Shown here: positions 9,500 through 18,867 of the stretch, one piece after another
Layout of the letters: each line of letters starts with the position of its first letter
Position numbering within the stretch: position 1 is the stretch's first letter
NCBI RefSeq assembly: GCF_000069185.1
Contig: NC_010397.1
Span: 1,550,001-1,614,000, forward strand
Source: Mycobacteroides abscessus ATCC 19977
Lineage (GTDB): Bacteria > Actinomycetota > Actinomycetes > Mycobacteriales > Mycobacteriaceae
DNA: 64,000 nt
Direction of reading: 5' to 3'
Notes under the pieces: model-generated
The model's database searches: none
Seen by the model: only the letters and a program-made list of their open reading frames with translations
What the model was told of the DNA's origin: nothing
Program-made: the position numbers and the translations under genes

Positions 9500-10239
9500 C
9501 CCAGCGTGCTGCAGGTCGCCATCTTGCCGGAGGTGGCGCTCTTCTGTGCACCGTTGACGAGCAGTGTGCAGGACACGTCGTGCGAGAAATCGGCGGCGAT
9601 CACCACGGCGTTGGTCACCTGTTCGGTGTTCAGTTTGACTTCCTTGCGCCACGGAAGTTTGACGTTGAATTCCATCTGCAGCGAACCGCTGGCGTCGAAG
9701 TAGGTGACGTTGAGGGCGGGGCCGCGGCCTCCCACCTCGTAGACGACGCTCTCCGTCGCGGCTTGACTGCCCTGTGTGGGTGGATTCACCGGGATCGGCG
9801 GAATGGTGAAACTTGGGATGGGGGGTATGGTTGGCTGGCTGGGCGCGGTCGTTGTCGAGGTTCGTGTGGTCGGGCTGGAGACGACGGTCGGGGGTTGTTG
9901 GTCTTCACGCTGGATCAGTAGGACCAGGGTGATGATCAGCGCGATGATGACCACCAATGCGCCGATGCCTACCACCCACAGCCAGAAGGTGTTTGACCGG
10001 CGCGGCGGCTCGGGATCCTTTGGGGCAGGGCCGTACGACCCGTATTGCTGCCCATACTGCTGCGGTAGCACGGCTGTCTGGTTCGGCTGGGCAGTGCCGG
10101 AGAGCGCCGGATACTCGAATGCCTGGGACGCGTACGCCGGATCTTCCGGGTAGTCCAACGGCTGGCTGGACTGCGGCCACGAACCGTATGACGTGGAGCC
10201 GCCCGGGGCGGCCGCATCGTCGCGGCGGTTGCTGTCCAT
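9496..10239 (-). CDS. Pro-rich single-pass membrane protein with MmpS-like C-terminal domain
   Basis: A 247-residue protein. A Pro/Gln/Tyr-rich cytoplasmic N-terminus of about 90 residues is followed by one membrane helix (LWVVGIGALVVIIALIITLV), a Thr/Pro-rich spacer and a C-terminal domain. That domain (VVYEVGGRG, VTYFDASG, KLPWRKEV) resembles the periplasmic domain of MmpS proteins. It corresponds to Rv2507. It should be anchored with the beta domain outside. Unlike true MmpS genes it has no MmpL partner alongside. Confidence 0.75.
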   Translation of the reverse strand: MDSNRRDDAAAPGGSTSYGSWPQSSQPLDYPEDPAYASQAFEYPALSGTAQPNQTAVLPQQYGQQYGSYGPAPKDPEPPRRSNTFWLWVVGIGALVVIIALIITLVLLIQREDQQPPTVVSSPTTRTSTTTAPSQPTIPPIPSFTIPPIPVNPPTQGSQAATESVVYEVGGRGPALNVTYFDASGSLQMEFNVKLPWRKEVKLNTEQVTNAVVIAADFSHDVSCTLLVNGAQKSATSGKMATCSTLG

Positions 10240-10374
10240 GGCCGCCAGGGTACCCGTCAAGCTATCAATGCAGGTGAAGGCCGGTCGGCCGTGTTTTCGG
10301 TGGTACGTCGCCGGACATGGGCGAATGGCGAGGTTGTGCTGTGATCCCGGTCACGGTGCGGCACGATAGGGGCC

Positions 10375-11742
10375 ATGACAGCGACCGAACCAGCCACTTC
10401 CGAGAGCACACCACCGAAGAAACACAAGGACCGCACCCATTGGCTGTATATCGCGGTTGTCGTCGCGGTGGCGCTCGGTGTGGCCGTCGGCATGCTGTGG
10501 CCGGGATTCGGCAGGTCGGTGGGTGTGCTCGGCGAGATATTCGTCAGTCTCATCAAGATGATGATCAGCCCGGTGATCTTCTGCACCATCGTGCTGGGCA
10601 TCGGATCGGTACGCAAGGCCGCAAGTGTGGGACGAGTGGGCGGATTGGCGTTCGTGTACTTCCTGGCGATGTCGACGGTCGCACTGGCGATCGGACTCGT
10701 TGTCGGCAATCTATTGGCGCCCGGCACCGGTTTGCACCTTTCGGGCTCCAACCAGGGTGCGGGAGCCAAGTACGTGGACCAGGCTCACGCCGCCGGCGGC
10801 ACCTGGCACTTCATCAAATCGATTGTGCCGGAGACCATGTTCTCGGCGCTGACCTCCGGCAGCGTGCTGCAGACGCTGTTCATCGCGCTGTTGGTCGGCT
10901 TCGCGGTACAGGCTCTCGGTGGTACCGGCGAATCGATCGTCCGGGGTGTGGGGATGCTGCAGAAGCTGGTCTTCAAGGTCCTCATCATGGTGCTGTGGCT
11001 GGCTCCCATCGGTGCCTTCGGGGCCATTGCGAATGTGGTGGGGCAGACCGGCTGGGACGCGGTCAAGGAGCTGGGCACGCTGATGCTTGGCTTCTATGTG
11101 ACCTGCGCGATCTTCATTTTCGGTGTGCTGGGCACGCTGCTGTGGGCGGTATCGCGAGTGTCGATATTCAGGCTGGTGCGCTACCTGGCGCGCGAGTACT
11201 TGTTGATCGTGTCGACGTCGTCCTCCGAATCGGCACTGCCCCGGCTGATCGCGAAGATGGCCCATCTGGGTGTGGATAAGTCCACGGTGGGAATTGTTGT
11301 CCCAACCGGGTATTCGTTCAACCTGGACGGGACTGCGATCTACCTCACGATGGCCTCGTTGTTCGTAGCCGACGCCATGGGTGCGCCCCTATCGGTGGGC
11401 GAGCAGATCTCCCTGCTGGCATTCATGATGATCGCGTCCAAGGGCGCGGCCGGTGTGACCGGCGCCGGAATGGCCACGCTGGCAGCCGGGTTGCAAAGCC
11501 ACCGGCCCGATCTGGTCGACGGTGTCGGCATGATCGTCGGCATCGATCGGTTCATGTCCGAGGCGCGGGCGTTGACCAACTTCTCTGGAAACGCGGTGGC
11601 CACGCTGCTCATCGCGACCTGGACCAAGACGATGGATCGCGATCGGGTCAAGACGGTGCTCTCGGGGGCCGATCCCTTCGACGAAACAACCATGCTCGAC
11701 GACCATGCCGGCGAGGCGGTTGTGGACAAGGTGGTCAGCTGA
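10375..11742 (+). CDS. dctA: dicarboxylate/Na+ or H+ symporter, DctA family
   Basis: A 455-residue glutamate-transporter-fold protein expected to import C4-dicarboxylates. The hallmark elements are present in order: the Ser-rich HP1 loop (SSSESALPRL), the TM7 signature (SFNLDGTAIYLT, equivalent to NMDGT), HP2 (KGAAGVTGAG), and TM8 with DRFMSEARALTN. The N-terminus is short, cytoplasmic and Lys-rich. The ATG at 10375 follows GGGGCC weakly. It appears monocistronic. Confidence 0.88.
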   Translation: MTATEPATSESTPPKKHKDRTHWLYIAVVVAVALGVAVGMLWPGFGRSVGVLGEIFVSLIKMMISPVIFCTIVLGIGSVRKAASVGRVGGLAFVYFLAMSTVALAIGLVVGNLLAPGTGLHLSGSNQGAGAKYVDQAHAAGGTWHFIKSIVPETMFSALTSGSVLQTLFIALLVGFAVQALGGTGESIVRGVGMLQKLVFKVLIMVLWLAPIGAFGAIANVVGQTGWDAVKELGTLMLGFYVTCAIFIFGVLGTLLWAVSRVSIFRLVRYLAREYLLIVSTSSSESALPRLIAKMAHLGVDKSTVGIVVPTGYSFNLDGTAIYLTMASLFVADAMGAPLSVGEQISLLAFMMIASKGAAGVTGAGMATLAAGLQSHRPDLVDGVGMIVGIDRFMSEARALTNFSGNAVATLLIATWTKTMDRDRVKTVLSGADPFDETTMLDDHAGEAVVDKVVS

Positions 11743-11896
11743 CCGCTGGTAGCGTGCGCATGTCGCCGATCGGTGGCATCCTGGAATGAGGTAGCCGATA
11801 CGAGTTCGCCGAGCGCAGATTCGTTACACCACTTGAGCATTGGTGAACGACGTCGACAGCCGGGCAGAAGTTTGTCGAGCACCGCAGGAGGGTGCC

Positions 11897-12835
11897 ATGA
11901 ACACGCCGAATGCACTCCCTAAAACGACTTTGATCTGGGCTCCGGGCACCTGGGAAGCGGATGCGGCCGACACCGCGGGCGAGAACCCGGCGGAGGACCG
12001 CGCGTTTGGTCTAGGGCTGTGGTTGGTCGACTGGCGCTTTCCCAACCGCTTGAATCGGAACCGCTGGAGCTTCAAGATTCTTGTGCCGCCCGGATACACC
12101 GGATCGTTCGGCCCGATACCGGGCGGCGGGAAACCGCCGAATTTCGAAGGGCTTTCCTATCAAGAGTCGGTGGACGCCGGCGTGGACTACGCCGTGGACG
12201 TGGTGAATCGAACTCCGGGCCCGCTGGTTCTGGGTGGATACAGTCAGGGTGCCGAACTCGCGTCACGCCTGAGTCAGGAATTCATCAACGGCCGCTTGGC
12301 TACCCGTGTCAACGACCTGCATGCCATGGTTACTTTCGGTAATCCCCGCCGAGCCAGCGGGCGTGAGATTTCGTGGCAGCCGACGCTGGCCTTCGAGGGC
12401 ATCGGAAATGACGAACCGGGTGGCGGTTTGACCGCGCCCGTGCCGTGGTGGGACTACTGCTTCCCGTCGGACATATACGGCAATGCCAACCCCGAGAGCT
12501 TCTTGCGTTTCGGATACGACGTGCTGACCGATCTGCAGTTGCATAATCCGTGGGAGCTGGCGGGCAGGCTGGCGGAGACGGTCTCTTCCGGAGAGCTGTT
12601 GCGGCGGTTGGATCTTCACCCCGAAAGCTGGTGGTGGCGTGTAACCCATCCCGGACTCTACGTCAGTATCGGGCGCAAGACCGCCAACACCGTTGCCGCG
12701 GTCAACGAGTTCCTGGTCACCGGCGCGCACGGCCATTATCACGACCAGCCTCTCTGGGAGGATGGTCCGATACCCGTTTGGCATGCGATCGGCCAGCTGA
12801 ACGCTCTCACCGGACCGGTCGCCATGGCCGCTTGA
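11897..12835 (+). CDS. LysB-like serine esterase (cutinase-type alpha/beta hydrolase)
   Basis: A 312-residue alpha/beta hydrolase. The nucleophile elbow is GGYSQGAE, and FGNPRR follows a later strand, both as in mycobacteriophage lysin B (mycolylarabinogalactan esterase) and PE-PPE/cutinase-like hydrolases. A candidate Asp is in WWDYCFP and a candidate His in GAHGHYHDQPLW. No signal peptide is visible. The ATG at 11897 has a strong GGAGG site. No holin, LysA or structural phage gene is nearby, so this is not an intact prophage. Hydrolysis of mycolate or another lipid ester is inference. Confidence 0.7.
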   Translation: MNTPNALPKTTLIWAPGTWEADAADTAGENPAEDRAFGLGLWLVDWRFPNRLNRNRWSFKILVPPGYTGSFGPIPGGGKPPNFEGLSYQESVDAGVDYAVDVVNRTPGPLVLGGYSQGAELASRLSQEFINGRLATRVNDLHAMVTFGNPRRASGREISWQPTLAFEGIGNDEPGGGLTAPVPWWDYCFPSDIYGNANPESFLRFGYDVLTDLQLHNPWELAGRLAETVSSGELLRRLDLHPESWWWRVTHPGLYVSIGRKTANTVAAVNEFLVTGAHGHYHDQPLWEDGPIPVWHAIGQLNALTGPVAMAA

Positions 12836-12839
12836 TGTG

Positions 12840-14675
12840 TCAGTTCATGCGATATGGGTAGTTTGCGACGATGGCGTCGGTGCGGTCGATGAGGTTGGCG
12901 GTCAATACAATTCCGGTCTGGTTGTGCAGGATCTGGTGCCAGCGGCGTTTGGTCTTGATCTCGGTGATGAGTACTGTCACCTGGCGGCCGTCGCACTGAC
13001 GCTTCTTGACGTACTCGACGAGCGGAGTGACCAGCGAACGATGCTTGGTGGGTAGCACGATCAGCTCAAGACCCGGGTTCCATTGCGCCCAGCGTTTGGT
13101 AATCGCCGCGGCCCTCTGGTCCGTGCGGCTGATGGTGACCGGCACTACCTCGCCGCCAAGGTGAAGCGCCGCCTCCAGGAGTTGAACAGTGCGCTTGTTG
13201 ATGTCGTCGATGGGTACGATCACCAACGGTGTCTGGTCGGGCGGGTTGGGGGTGAGCGTAGGCAATTCGTCAAGGGCCAGTTCGCTTCTGACGCTCCGGT
13301 AGTAGTTCTCGGTACGTCCGAACAACAGCACCAGCAGCGGGATGACGATGAGAAGGACCCAGGCGCCCTCCGTGAATTTACTGACAAAGAACACCACCAT
13401 CGCGATCGCCGACAGTGTCGCGCCGAACCCGTTGAGCGCGGCCTTCCAGTGCCAGCCGGCGGTGCGTGCGCCGAACCAATGCTTGACCAACCCGGTTTGG
13501 CTGATCGTGAATCCGATGAACACACCGATCGCGAAGAGCGGCAGCAGCCGATGGGTGTCGGCATCGCTGGCGATGAGGATGATCGCGGAGAACAAGGAAA
13601 GCGCGACAACGCCGTAGCGGTAGACCGGTTTCTCGGCGCGCAACCCGAACAGGTGCGGCATCCGGTCGTCCTTGGCCAACAGACTCATCAACACCGGCAA
13701 TCCGCCGAAGCTGGTGTTGGCGGCGAAGCCGAGGATCAGTGCGACGGTCACATTGGTGACATAGAAAGGCAGCCCGGTGCCGAATGCCGCGGCCGAGAGT
13801 TGCGCCAGAATGGTCACGTCGCCGCGGGGGACCACATGATGGGCCTTGATCAGGACGCTGAGCCCGATCAACATGACACCCAACAGGATTCCGAGGGCTA
13901 CTTCGGTGTTCTGTGCTCGCGTGATGGCGGGGTTCTTGAACGCTGGGACGCCGTTGGCGATCGCCTCGACGCCCGTCAGGGAGGAACAGCCGGCCGCGAA
14001 GGCCTTGAGGACCAGGACGATTCCCAGCGCGCTCACCGGTTCGACGGGACCGAGTTCCTTGCCGATGACGGCGACCGGCGTGGAGTGCATCAAGCCGAAC
14101 ACGATCACCGCCAGGATGCAGGCGATGAACAGCAGCGTTGGCAGCATCAGCACCTTGGCCGACTCGCTGATGCCGATCAGGTTGATCACGGTCAGTATCG
14201 CCAGCCCGATCAACGTGATGGACAACAGGTGTGGCGCCAGGACGGGAAAGGCGCTCGCCAGGCTCGCGGCCCCGGCGGCGAGGCTGACCGCGACGGTCAA
14301 CACATAGTCGACCACCAGGCTGGCGGCGGCCACCAGGCTGGCGCCCCGGCCGAGATCCTTCTTGGCGACGGCATACGAGCCCCCGCCCTCGGGGTGCACG
14401 GCGATCACCTGGCGGTAGGAGAAGACCAGCACGATCAGCAGCACCGTGATCGCGATGGCCACCGGCAGGGTGAACGCGATGGCGCCGACGCCACCGGCGA
14501 TGAGGGCCAGCACGATGGCCTCCGGGCCGTAGGCGACGGAGGACAGGGCGTCGAGGGACAGCGCGGCGAGCCCGCCGACAGCGGTCAGTTTGTGCGCGTC
14601 GTCCTTGAGGACGCGGCGCAGCCGAGGGTCGGCTACACGCTGCGGTTTGGGCTTGGCGGGAGGGGCTGAAACCAC
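12840..14675 (-). CDS. APC-superfamily amino-acid/polyamine permease
   Basis: A 611-residue membrane transporter with about 12 helices in the first 440 residues and a soluble C-terminal domain of about 150 residues. The helix-1 region (LSLDALSSVAYGPEAIVLAL) and the YRQVIAVHPEGGGSYAVAK loop are typical of this APC branch. The C-terminal domain may bind a nucleotide or regulate, as in related potassium/amino-acid transporters. GTG 14675 was chosen because TATTCT lies 6 nt upstream, a leaderless layout; a TTG at 14774 would add 33 poorly supported residues. It converges on the esterase gene. Confidence 0.78.
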   Translation of the reverse strand: MVSAPPAKPKPQRVADPRLRRVLKDDAHKLTAVGGLAALSLDALSSVAYGPEAIVLALIAGGVGAIAFTLPVAIAITVLLIVLVFSYRQVIAVHPEGGGSYAVAKKDLGRGASLVAAASLVVDYVLTVAVSLAAGAASLASAFPVLAPHLLSITLIGLAILTVINLIGISESAKVLMLPTLLFIACILAVIVFGLMHSTPVAVIGKELGPVEPVSALGIVLVLKAFAAGCSSLTGVEAIANGVPAFKNPAITRAQNTEVALGILLGVMLIGLSVLIKAHHVVPRGDVTILAQLSAAAFGTGLPFYVTNVTVALILGFAANTSFGGLPVLMSLLAKDDRMPHLFGLRAEKPVYRYGVVALSLFSAIILIASDADTHRLLPLFAIGVFIGFTISQTGLVKHWFGARTAGWHWKAALNGFGATLSAIAMVVFFVSKFTEGAWVLLIVIPLLVLLFGRTENYYRSVRSELALDELPTLTPNPPDQTPLVIVPIDDINKRTVQLLEAALHLGGEVVPVTISRTDQRAAAITKRWAQWNPGLELIVLPTKHRSLVTPLVEYVKKRQCDGRQVTVLITEIKTKRRWHQILHNQTGIVLTANLIDRTDAIVANYPYRMN

Positions 14676-14832
14676 CGGGGGAGAATAGGCACGGACATGG
14701 CCGTTTTCGTGGTTCTTTACGGAATCTTGAGGCGATCGGCCGGGCACTACACGGGCGCATGGCAGTGGTGTCAATCACGATGACATCGGCGAACCTATGT
14801 CCCATGAGGTCAACGGATGTAGACTCTGCGGC

Positions 14833-15174
14833 ATGAAGGGACTCAGTCTTACTGCGATGATCGCGATGGGTGCGGGTGCTGCGGCGATCGCCATGGCTTC
14901 CCCGGCATACGCCGACGACGTCAGCTTCAACGAGACACTGCACTCCTACGGCATCTACGCGCCGCCGGACAAGACTGCCTACCTTGGCAAGATCACGTGC
15001 CACCGGCTGGACACGGGCCTGGACAAGGACGCCTACCAGTCCACAGATTTCCTGGCCAAGAACCTGGACCGGAAGAGCAGCACCGAGCAGAAGTGGCAGT
15101 TCCTGTCCGCTTCGATCGATGAGTACTGCCCGGAGCAGCGCCCCGTGCTGGAGCGCGCGGCCAACCGCACGTAA
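14833..15174 (+). CDS. small secreted DUF732-type protein
   Basis: A 113-residue exported protein. ATG 14833 opens a signal peptide with likely cleavage at AYA-DD. The mature part has the DUF732 pattern: LHSYGI near the start, a Cys in TCHRLD, and a second Cys near the C-terminus (DEYCPEQ) that could form a disulfide. Function in mycobacteria is unknown. It ends just before the hairpin shared with cysNC. Confidence 0.8.
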   Translation: MKGLSLTAMIAMGAGAAAIAMASPAYADDVSFNETLHSYGIYAPPDKTAYLGKITCHRLDTGLDKDAYQSTDFLAKNLDRKSSTEQKWQFLSASIDEYCPEQRPVLERAANRT

Positions 15175-15182
15175 CCCGGTTC

Positions 15183-15217
15183 GTTCTTAACCGCGCTCAG
15201 CGAGCGCGGTTAAGAAC
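15183..15217. terminator. bidirectional terminator overlapping the cysNC stop
   Basis: A perfect 16-bp inverted repeat (15183-15198 with 15202-15217) with a 3-nt loop. Its arms contain the last codons and the TGA of cysNC (stop 15197-15199), and the plus-strand DUF732 gene ends 9 nt before it. Confidence 0.85.
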
Positions 15218-17074
15218 GTCGAGTACCTGAGCAACCAGCTCGTCGATATCGGCCCCGGTGGTATCGAGGACGAGTTCAGGATTCTCCGGGGCTTCATAAG
15301 GTGCTTCCACGCCCGTCAAACCCTTCAGCTCGCCGGCGCGGGCCCGCGCGTACAGCCCCTTGGGGTCTCGCTTCTCGCATTCGGCCAGTGGCGTAGCGAT
15401 GTACACCTCGATGAACGGCAGTTTCGCGGCGGCGTTGATGCTGCGTGCGGTCTCGCGATCGGAGCGCAGGGGCGACACCAGCGATGCCAATGCCACCACG
15501 CCGGCATCGGCAAACAGCCGCGTCAGATGCGACACCCGACGGATGTTCTCGGCCCGGTCGCCCGGAGAGAACCCGAGGTCATCGGATAACCCGTGGCGCA
15601 GATTATCGCCGTCGAGCAGGTATGCGACCTGCCCCGACTCCACCAGCGCACGTTCCACCGCCACCGCGATCGTCGATTTGCCGGATGCCGGCAGGCCGGT
15701 GAACCAGATGATGGCGCCGCGCTGAGCGGTGCTGTCCCAACGGTATTCACGATCCAGCGCCGATGGGTGCCACCGGATATCGGTGCGTGAGTGCGTCTCG
15801 GGCTTGACCTCGCGCGCCTCGGTGATGGTTCCGGCGCCGACGGTGTCATTGGACGCCTCGTCGATCAGGATGAACGCGCCGCTGTCCCGGCTGTCGGCAT
15901 AGGAATCGGCTACCACCACCGAACTGGTGCGCAGGGTGACCGCGCCGATGTCGTTGAGCGCCAACTCGACCGGCCCGTCCAACTCGTCGAGTGTCTCCGG
16001 GTCAAGGCGGGTGTGCAGAGCCTGAACCGTGGCCCGCACCGTCCGGGTGCCCTGCTTGAGTGCCAGTCGATCGCCCGCGCGTAGTGGTCCGTTGGTAAAC
16101 CAGCAGACCGTGGCGTCGATCTCGCGGGCGAGGACCGGCAGCACCGCGTCATCGGCACCGCTCACCAGCACGTCGCCGCGCCCCACGTCGATGTCGTCGG
16201 CCAATTCGATCGATACCGACAGGGGGGCCACACCAGTGGCACGACTTTCGTCCAGGGTGTCGACCACCGTCACCGTCGAGCGAGTGCCCGAGGGCAGATT
16301 GACCACCGAGTCACCGACACTGAGCGTGCCCGCTGCCAGGCGGCCGGTGTATCGGCGACGTTGTTCGGCGGTGGGGCGTGAGACCCACTGCACGGGCAGT
16401 CGTAGCTTGGCTGCCTCTGGCTGTGGGGGTGAAAGCTCTACGTTTTCAAGGTATTCGAGGAGTGTCGGCCCCGAGTACCACGGAGTGTTCTCGGAGCGGT
16501 GCACCACGTTGTCGCCATGTTTGGCGGCGATCGGAATGACCGTGATCTCTACCTTGCCGAGCCGGTCGGCTAGCAGATGCAGCTCGCGATCGACTTCCGT
16601 GAACCGTTGTGCGTCGAAGTCGACCAGGTCGATCTTGTTGACCGCAGCCACGAAGTGCTTGATGCCCAACAGCTTTGCGATGCGGGCATGGCGGCGGGTC
16701 TGCCGCAGCACGCCGGCCCGCGCGTCGACCAGCAGGATCGCCACATGCGCGTTGGAGGCACCGGTGAACATGTTGCGGGTGTAGCGCTCGTGACCGGGAG
16801 TGTCGGCCAGGATGTAGCTGCGACTCTCTGTGGAGAAGAAGCGGTAGGCCACGTCGATGGTGATGCCCTGTTCGCGTTCGGCACGCAGGCCATCGGAAAG
16901 CGCAGCCAGATCGGCCACGCCCTCATCGTCGGTCACGGCTTCCAGATGGTCCACCGGCAGACTGTCGGTGTCGTGCAGCAGCCGTCCGATGAGCGTGCTC
17001 TTGCCGTCGTCCACCGAGCCGGCGGTGGCGATACGCAGCAGTTGGCGGGTGTCCACCGCGGTTGGGGTGCTCAT
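15197..17074 (-). CDS. cysNC: bifunctional sulfate adenylyltransferase GTPase / APS kinase
   Basis: A 625-residue fusion. The N-terminal CysN GTPase drives CysD-catalysed formation of adenylylsulfate (P-loop GSVDDGKS at 19-26, then DTPGHE and NKID) and is followed by two beta-barrel domains. The C-terminal CysC domain (from about residue 440, P-loop GLPASGKST near 460) phosphorylates APS to PAPS, the sulfate donor. The ATG overlaps the cysD stop by one base, so the two are translationally coupled. In M. tuberculosis the same fusion is CysNC (Rv1286). Here it is the last gene of a sulfatase-sulfotransferase operon. Confidence 0.95.
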   Translation of the reverse strand: MSTPTAVDTRQLLRIATAGSVDDGKSTLIGRLLHDTDSLPVDHLEAVTDDEGVADLAALSDGLRAEREQGITIDVAYRFFSTESRSYILADTPGHERYTRNMFTGASNAHVAILLVDARAGVLRQTRRHARIAKLLGIKHFVAAVNKIDLVDFDAQRFTEVDRELHLLADRLGKVEITVIPIAAKHGDNVVHRSENTPWYSGPTLLEYLENVELSPPQPEAAKLRLPVQWVSRPTAEQRRRYTGRLAAGTLSVGDSVVNLPSGTRSTVTVVDTLDESRATGVAPLSVSIELADDIDVGRGDVLVSGADDAVLPVLAREIDATVCWFTNGPLRAGDRLALKQGTRTVRATVQALHTRLDPETLDELDGPVELALNDIGAVTLRTSSVVVADSYADSRDSGAFILIDEASNDTVGAGTITEAREVKPETHSRTDIRWHPSALDREYRWDSTAQRGAIIWFTGLPASGKSTIAVAVERALVESGQVAYLLDGDNLRHGLSDDLGFSPGDRAENIRRVSHLTRLFADAGVVALASLVSPLRSDRETARSINAAAKLPFIEVYIATPLAECEKRDPKGLYARARAGELKGLTGVEAPYEAPENPELVLDTTGADIDELVAQVLDVLNRAR

Positions 17075-17991
17075 CAGAAGTAGCCCTCTCGTTTCCGGTC
17101 TTCCATGGCCGCCACGGATGTGCGGTCGTCGGCGCGGGTCTCGCCGCGCTCGGAGACGGTGGCCACGGAGATTTCCGCGATCACCCCTTCGATCTCGGTG
17201 GCCTGGGAACGGACGGCGCCGGTGATGGTCATATCGCCGACAGTGCGGTAGCGCACCCATTCGGTGGCGGCCTTCTCGTCGCCCGTGGGAGTGGCGTACT
17301 CGGAGGTGGCCAGCAGAATGCCGTCCCGCTCGAACACCTCGCGTTGATGCGCGTAGTAGATCGACGGCAGTTCAAGATCTTCCAGCTGGATGTAGCGCCA
17401 GATATCAAGCTCGGTCCAATTGCTCAACGGGAACACGCGGACCTGTTCGCCCTTGCGGATGCGCCCGTTGTACAGCGACCACGGTTCGGGCCGCTGAGCT
17501 CGCGGGTCCCACTGCCCGAACTCGTCGCGGAAGCTCAGGATGCGTTCCTTGGCGCGGGCACGTTCTTCATCGCGCCGGGCGCCGCCGAACGCCGCGTCGA
17601 AGCCGCCCGCCTCCAACGCGTCCAGCAAGGTACGGGTCTGCTGTCGGTTGCGCGAGGCCCCCGGGCCCGGGTCGGCGACCCGTCCGGCGTCGATGGTCTC
17701 TTGTACCGAGGCGACGATGAGTTTGTGCCCGTGTCCGGTGGTGCGCCGGTCGCGGAACTCGATCACCTCGGGGAAGTTATGTCCGGTGTCGACGTGTAGC
17801 ACCGGGAAGGGCAACGGTGCGGGCCGAAAGGCCTTCTCGGCCAACCGCAGCAGCACGATCGAGTCCTTGCCTGCCGAGAACAGCAGCACGGGGCGCTGCA
17901 GCTCGGCGACCACTTCACGGATGATGTGCACCGCCTCGGCCTCCAACAGCCGAAGCTCGTTGACCTGCAACGGATTTTCTATTGTCGTCAT
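17074..17991 (-). CDS. cysD: sulfate adenylyltransferase subunit 2
   Basis: A 305-residue catalytic subunit of ATP sulfurylase. It has the PP-loop SAGKDS (39-44), the downstream motifs GGARRDEE and [12 protein letters not shown], and the usual C-terminal REGYF ending. With CysN it makes APS from sulfate and ATP. Its start overlaps the sulfotransferase stop (ATGA), and its stop overlaps the cysNC start, which points to one polycistronic message. Confidence 0.95.
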   Translation of the reverse strand: MTTIENPLQVNELRLLEAEAVHIIREVVAELQRPVLLFSAGKDSIVLLRLAEKAFRPAPLPFPVLHVDTGHNFPEVIEFRDRRTTGHGHKLIVASVQETIDAGRVADPGPGASRNRQQTRTLLDALEAGGFDAAFGGARRDEERARAKERILSFRDEFGQWDPRAQRPEPWSLYNGRIRKGEQVRVFPLSNWTELDIWRYIQLEDLELPSIYYAHQREVFERDGILLATSEYATPTGDEKAATEWVRYRTVGDMTITGAVRSQATEIEGVIAEISVATVSERGETRADDRTSVAAMEDRKREGYF

Positions 17992-18791
17992 AGCGGCAGC
18001 CCCTCCTTTTCAGCATCGGCGCGGTATCGGTCCACCCAGTCGTCGGACCGCTGATCTGCCTGCCGTTCCAGCACCGGCGGCGGTGCGAGGCGCGGGTCTT
18101 GTCCCAGCGCCTCCAGCACGGTGCCGACCACCTCGGTCAAGTTGCGCCACAAATATGGATACGAGATGTCGATGGGCTCGATGTTCTCCTCGGCGAACCA
18201 GCGCCGCCAGCCCGTCTCCTGCGCCTGCAGCATGGTGATGACGTGTGCGATGGCACCGGCGTGGTACTCGGCCCGGGCATCACGCACCGGGTCGGGACGG
18301 CCGCGCCAGACTCGGGTCTGGACCGCGCGCCAAAACGAGACAGCTTGAGACACAACGTCCGGTCGGTATACGTGCACCAGGACCGGGTCGCTGCCGATGA
18401 CGTCGCGTATCGCGGCGAGCAGGCCCTCGCCGGAGCGGTCGGGGAGACCTTGCGCCCGGTTCAGCAGCAGCGGGGTCTGGTTCCACATGAGCTTGCCGCC
18501 CCAGATGCCGTTCGGGGTGCGTCCGACGGTGCGGATGTAGTCGCGCCAGATGGTGGCCGGTGCTAGGTCGGGCTTGCCCTCATCCAGCGGATCCAGCAGC
18601 CGCAGGATCGACTCGTCCTGTACATCGGCGAACCATTCCCGTGGCTGCGGGGACATGCTTGTGGTGGGTAGGTACTGGAAGAACTCCTGCGGTTCACCGG
18701 CCACGCCGGTCGCACGCAGGGATTCGACCAGCAGGGTGCTACCACTGCGCTGCGATGCGAGCACCAGATATGCGGTGGGATGGTCGGGCAT
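17988..18791 (-). CDS. Stf0-family sulfotransferase
   Basis: A 267-residue PAPS-dependent sulfotransferase. The 5'-phosphosulfate loop SQRSGSTLL lies at residues 13-21. Later motifs such as [14 protein letters not shown] and [12 protein letters not shown] match Stf0, which sulfates trehalose at O2 in M. tuberculosis. The ATG at 18791 gives the usual family length. An extension to 18977 would add an unrelated 62-residue leader. Its overlap with cysD puts the PAPS supply in the same transcript. The acceptor here is not proven; trehalose or a trehalose glycolipid is inference. Confidence 0.85.
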   Translation of the reverse strand: MPDHPTAYLVLASQRSGSTLLVESLRATGVAGEPQEFFQYLPTTSMSPQPREWFADVQDESILRLLDPLDEGKPDLAPATIWRDYIRTVGRTPNGIWGGKLMWNQTPLLLNRAQGLPDRSGEGLLAAIRDVIGSDPVLVHVYRPDVVSQAVSFWRAVQTRVWRGRPDPVRDARAEYHAGAIAHVITMLQAQETGWRRWFAEENIEPIDISYPYLWRNLTEVVGTVLEALGQDPRLAPPPVLERQADQRSDDWVDRYRADAEKEGLPL

Positions 18792-18867
18792 GCGCAGTAG
18801 CCTAACCGCAATTGTTTTGTATTCGACTAATTGGGTTCGCCATGAATTGCAATCACCGCGAACAAAA

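Noticed and set aside
11897..12835. Prophage marked by a LysB-like gene
   Set aside because: No structural, integrase or LysA gene is near, and the flanks are ordinary metabolic genes.
13083..14669. Long open frame (528 codons) antisense to the APC permease
   Set aside because: Composition is Gln/Asp/His/Gly-rich without folds, and the opposite strand encodes a convincing transporter.
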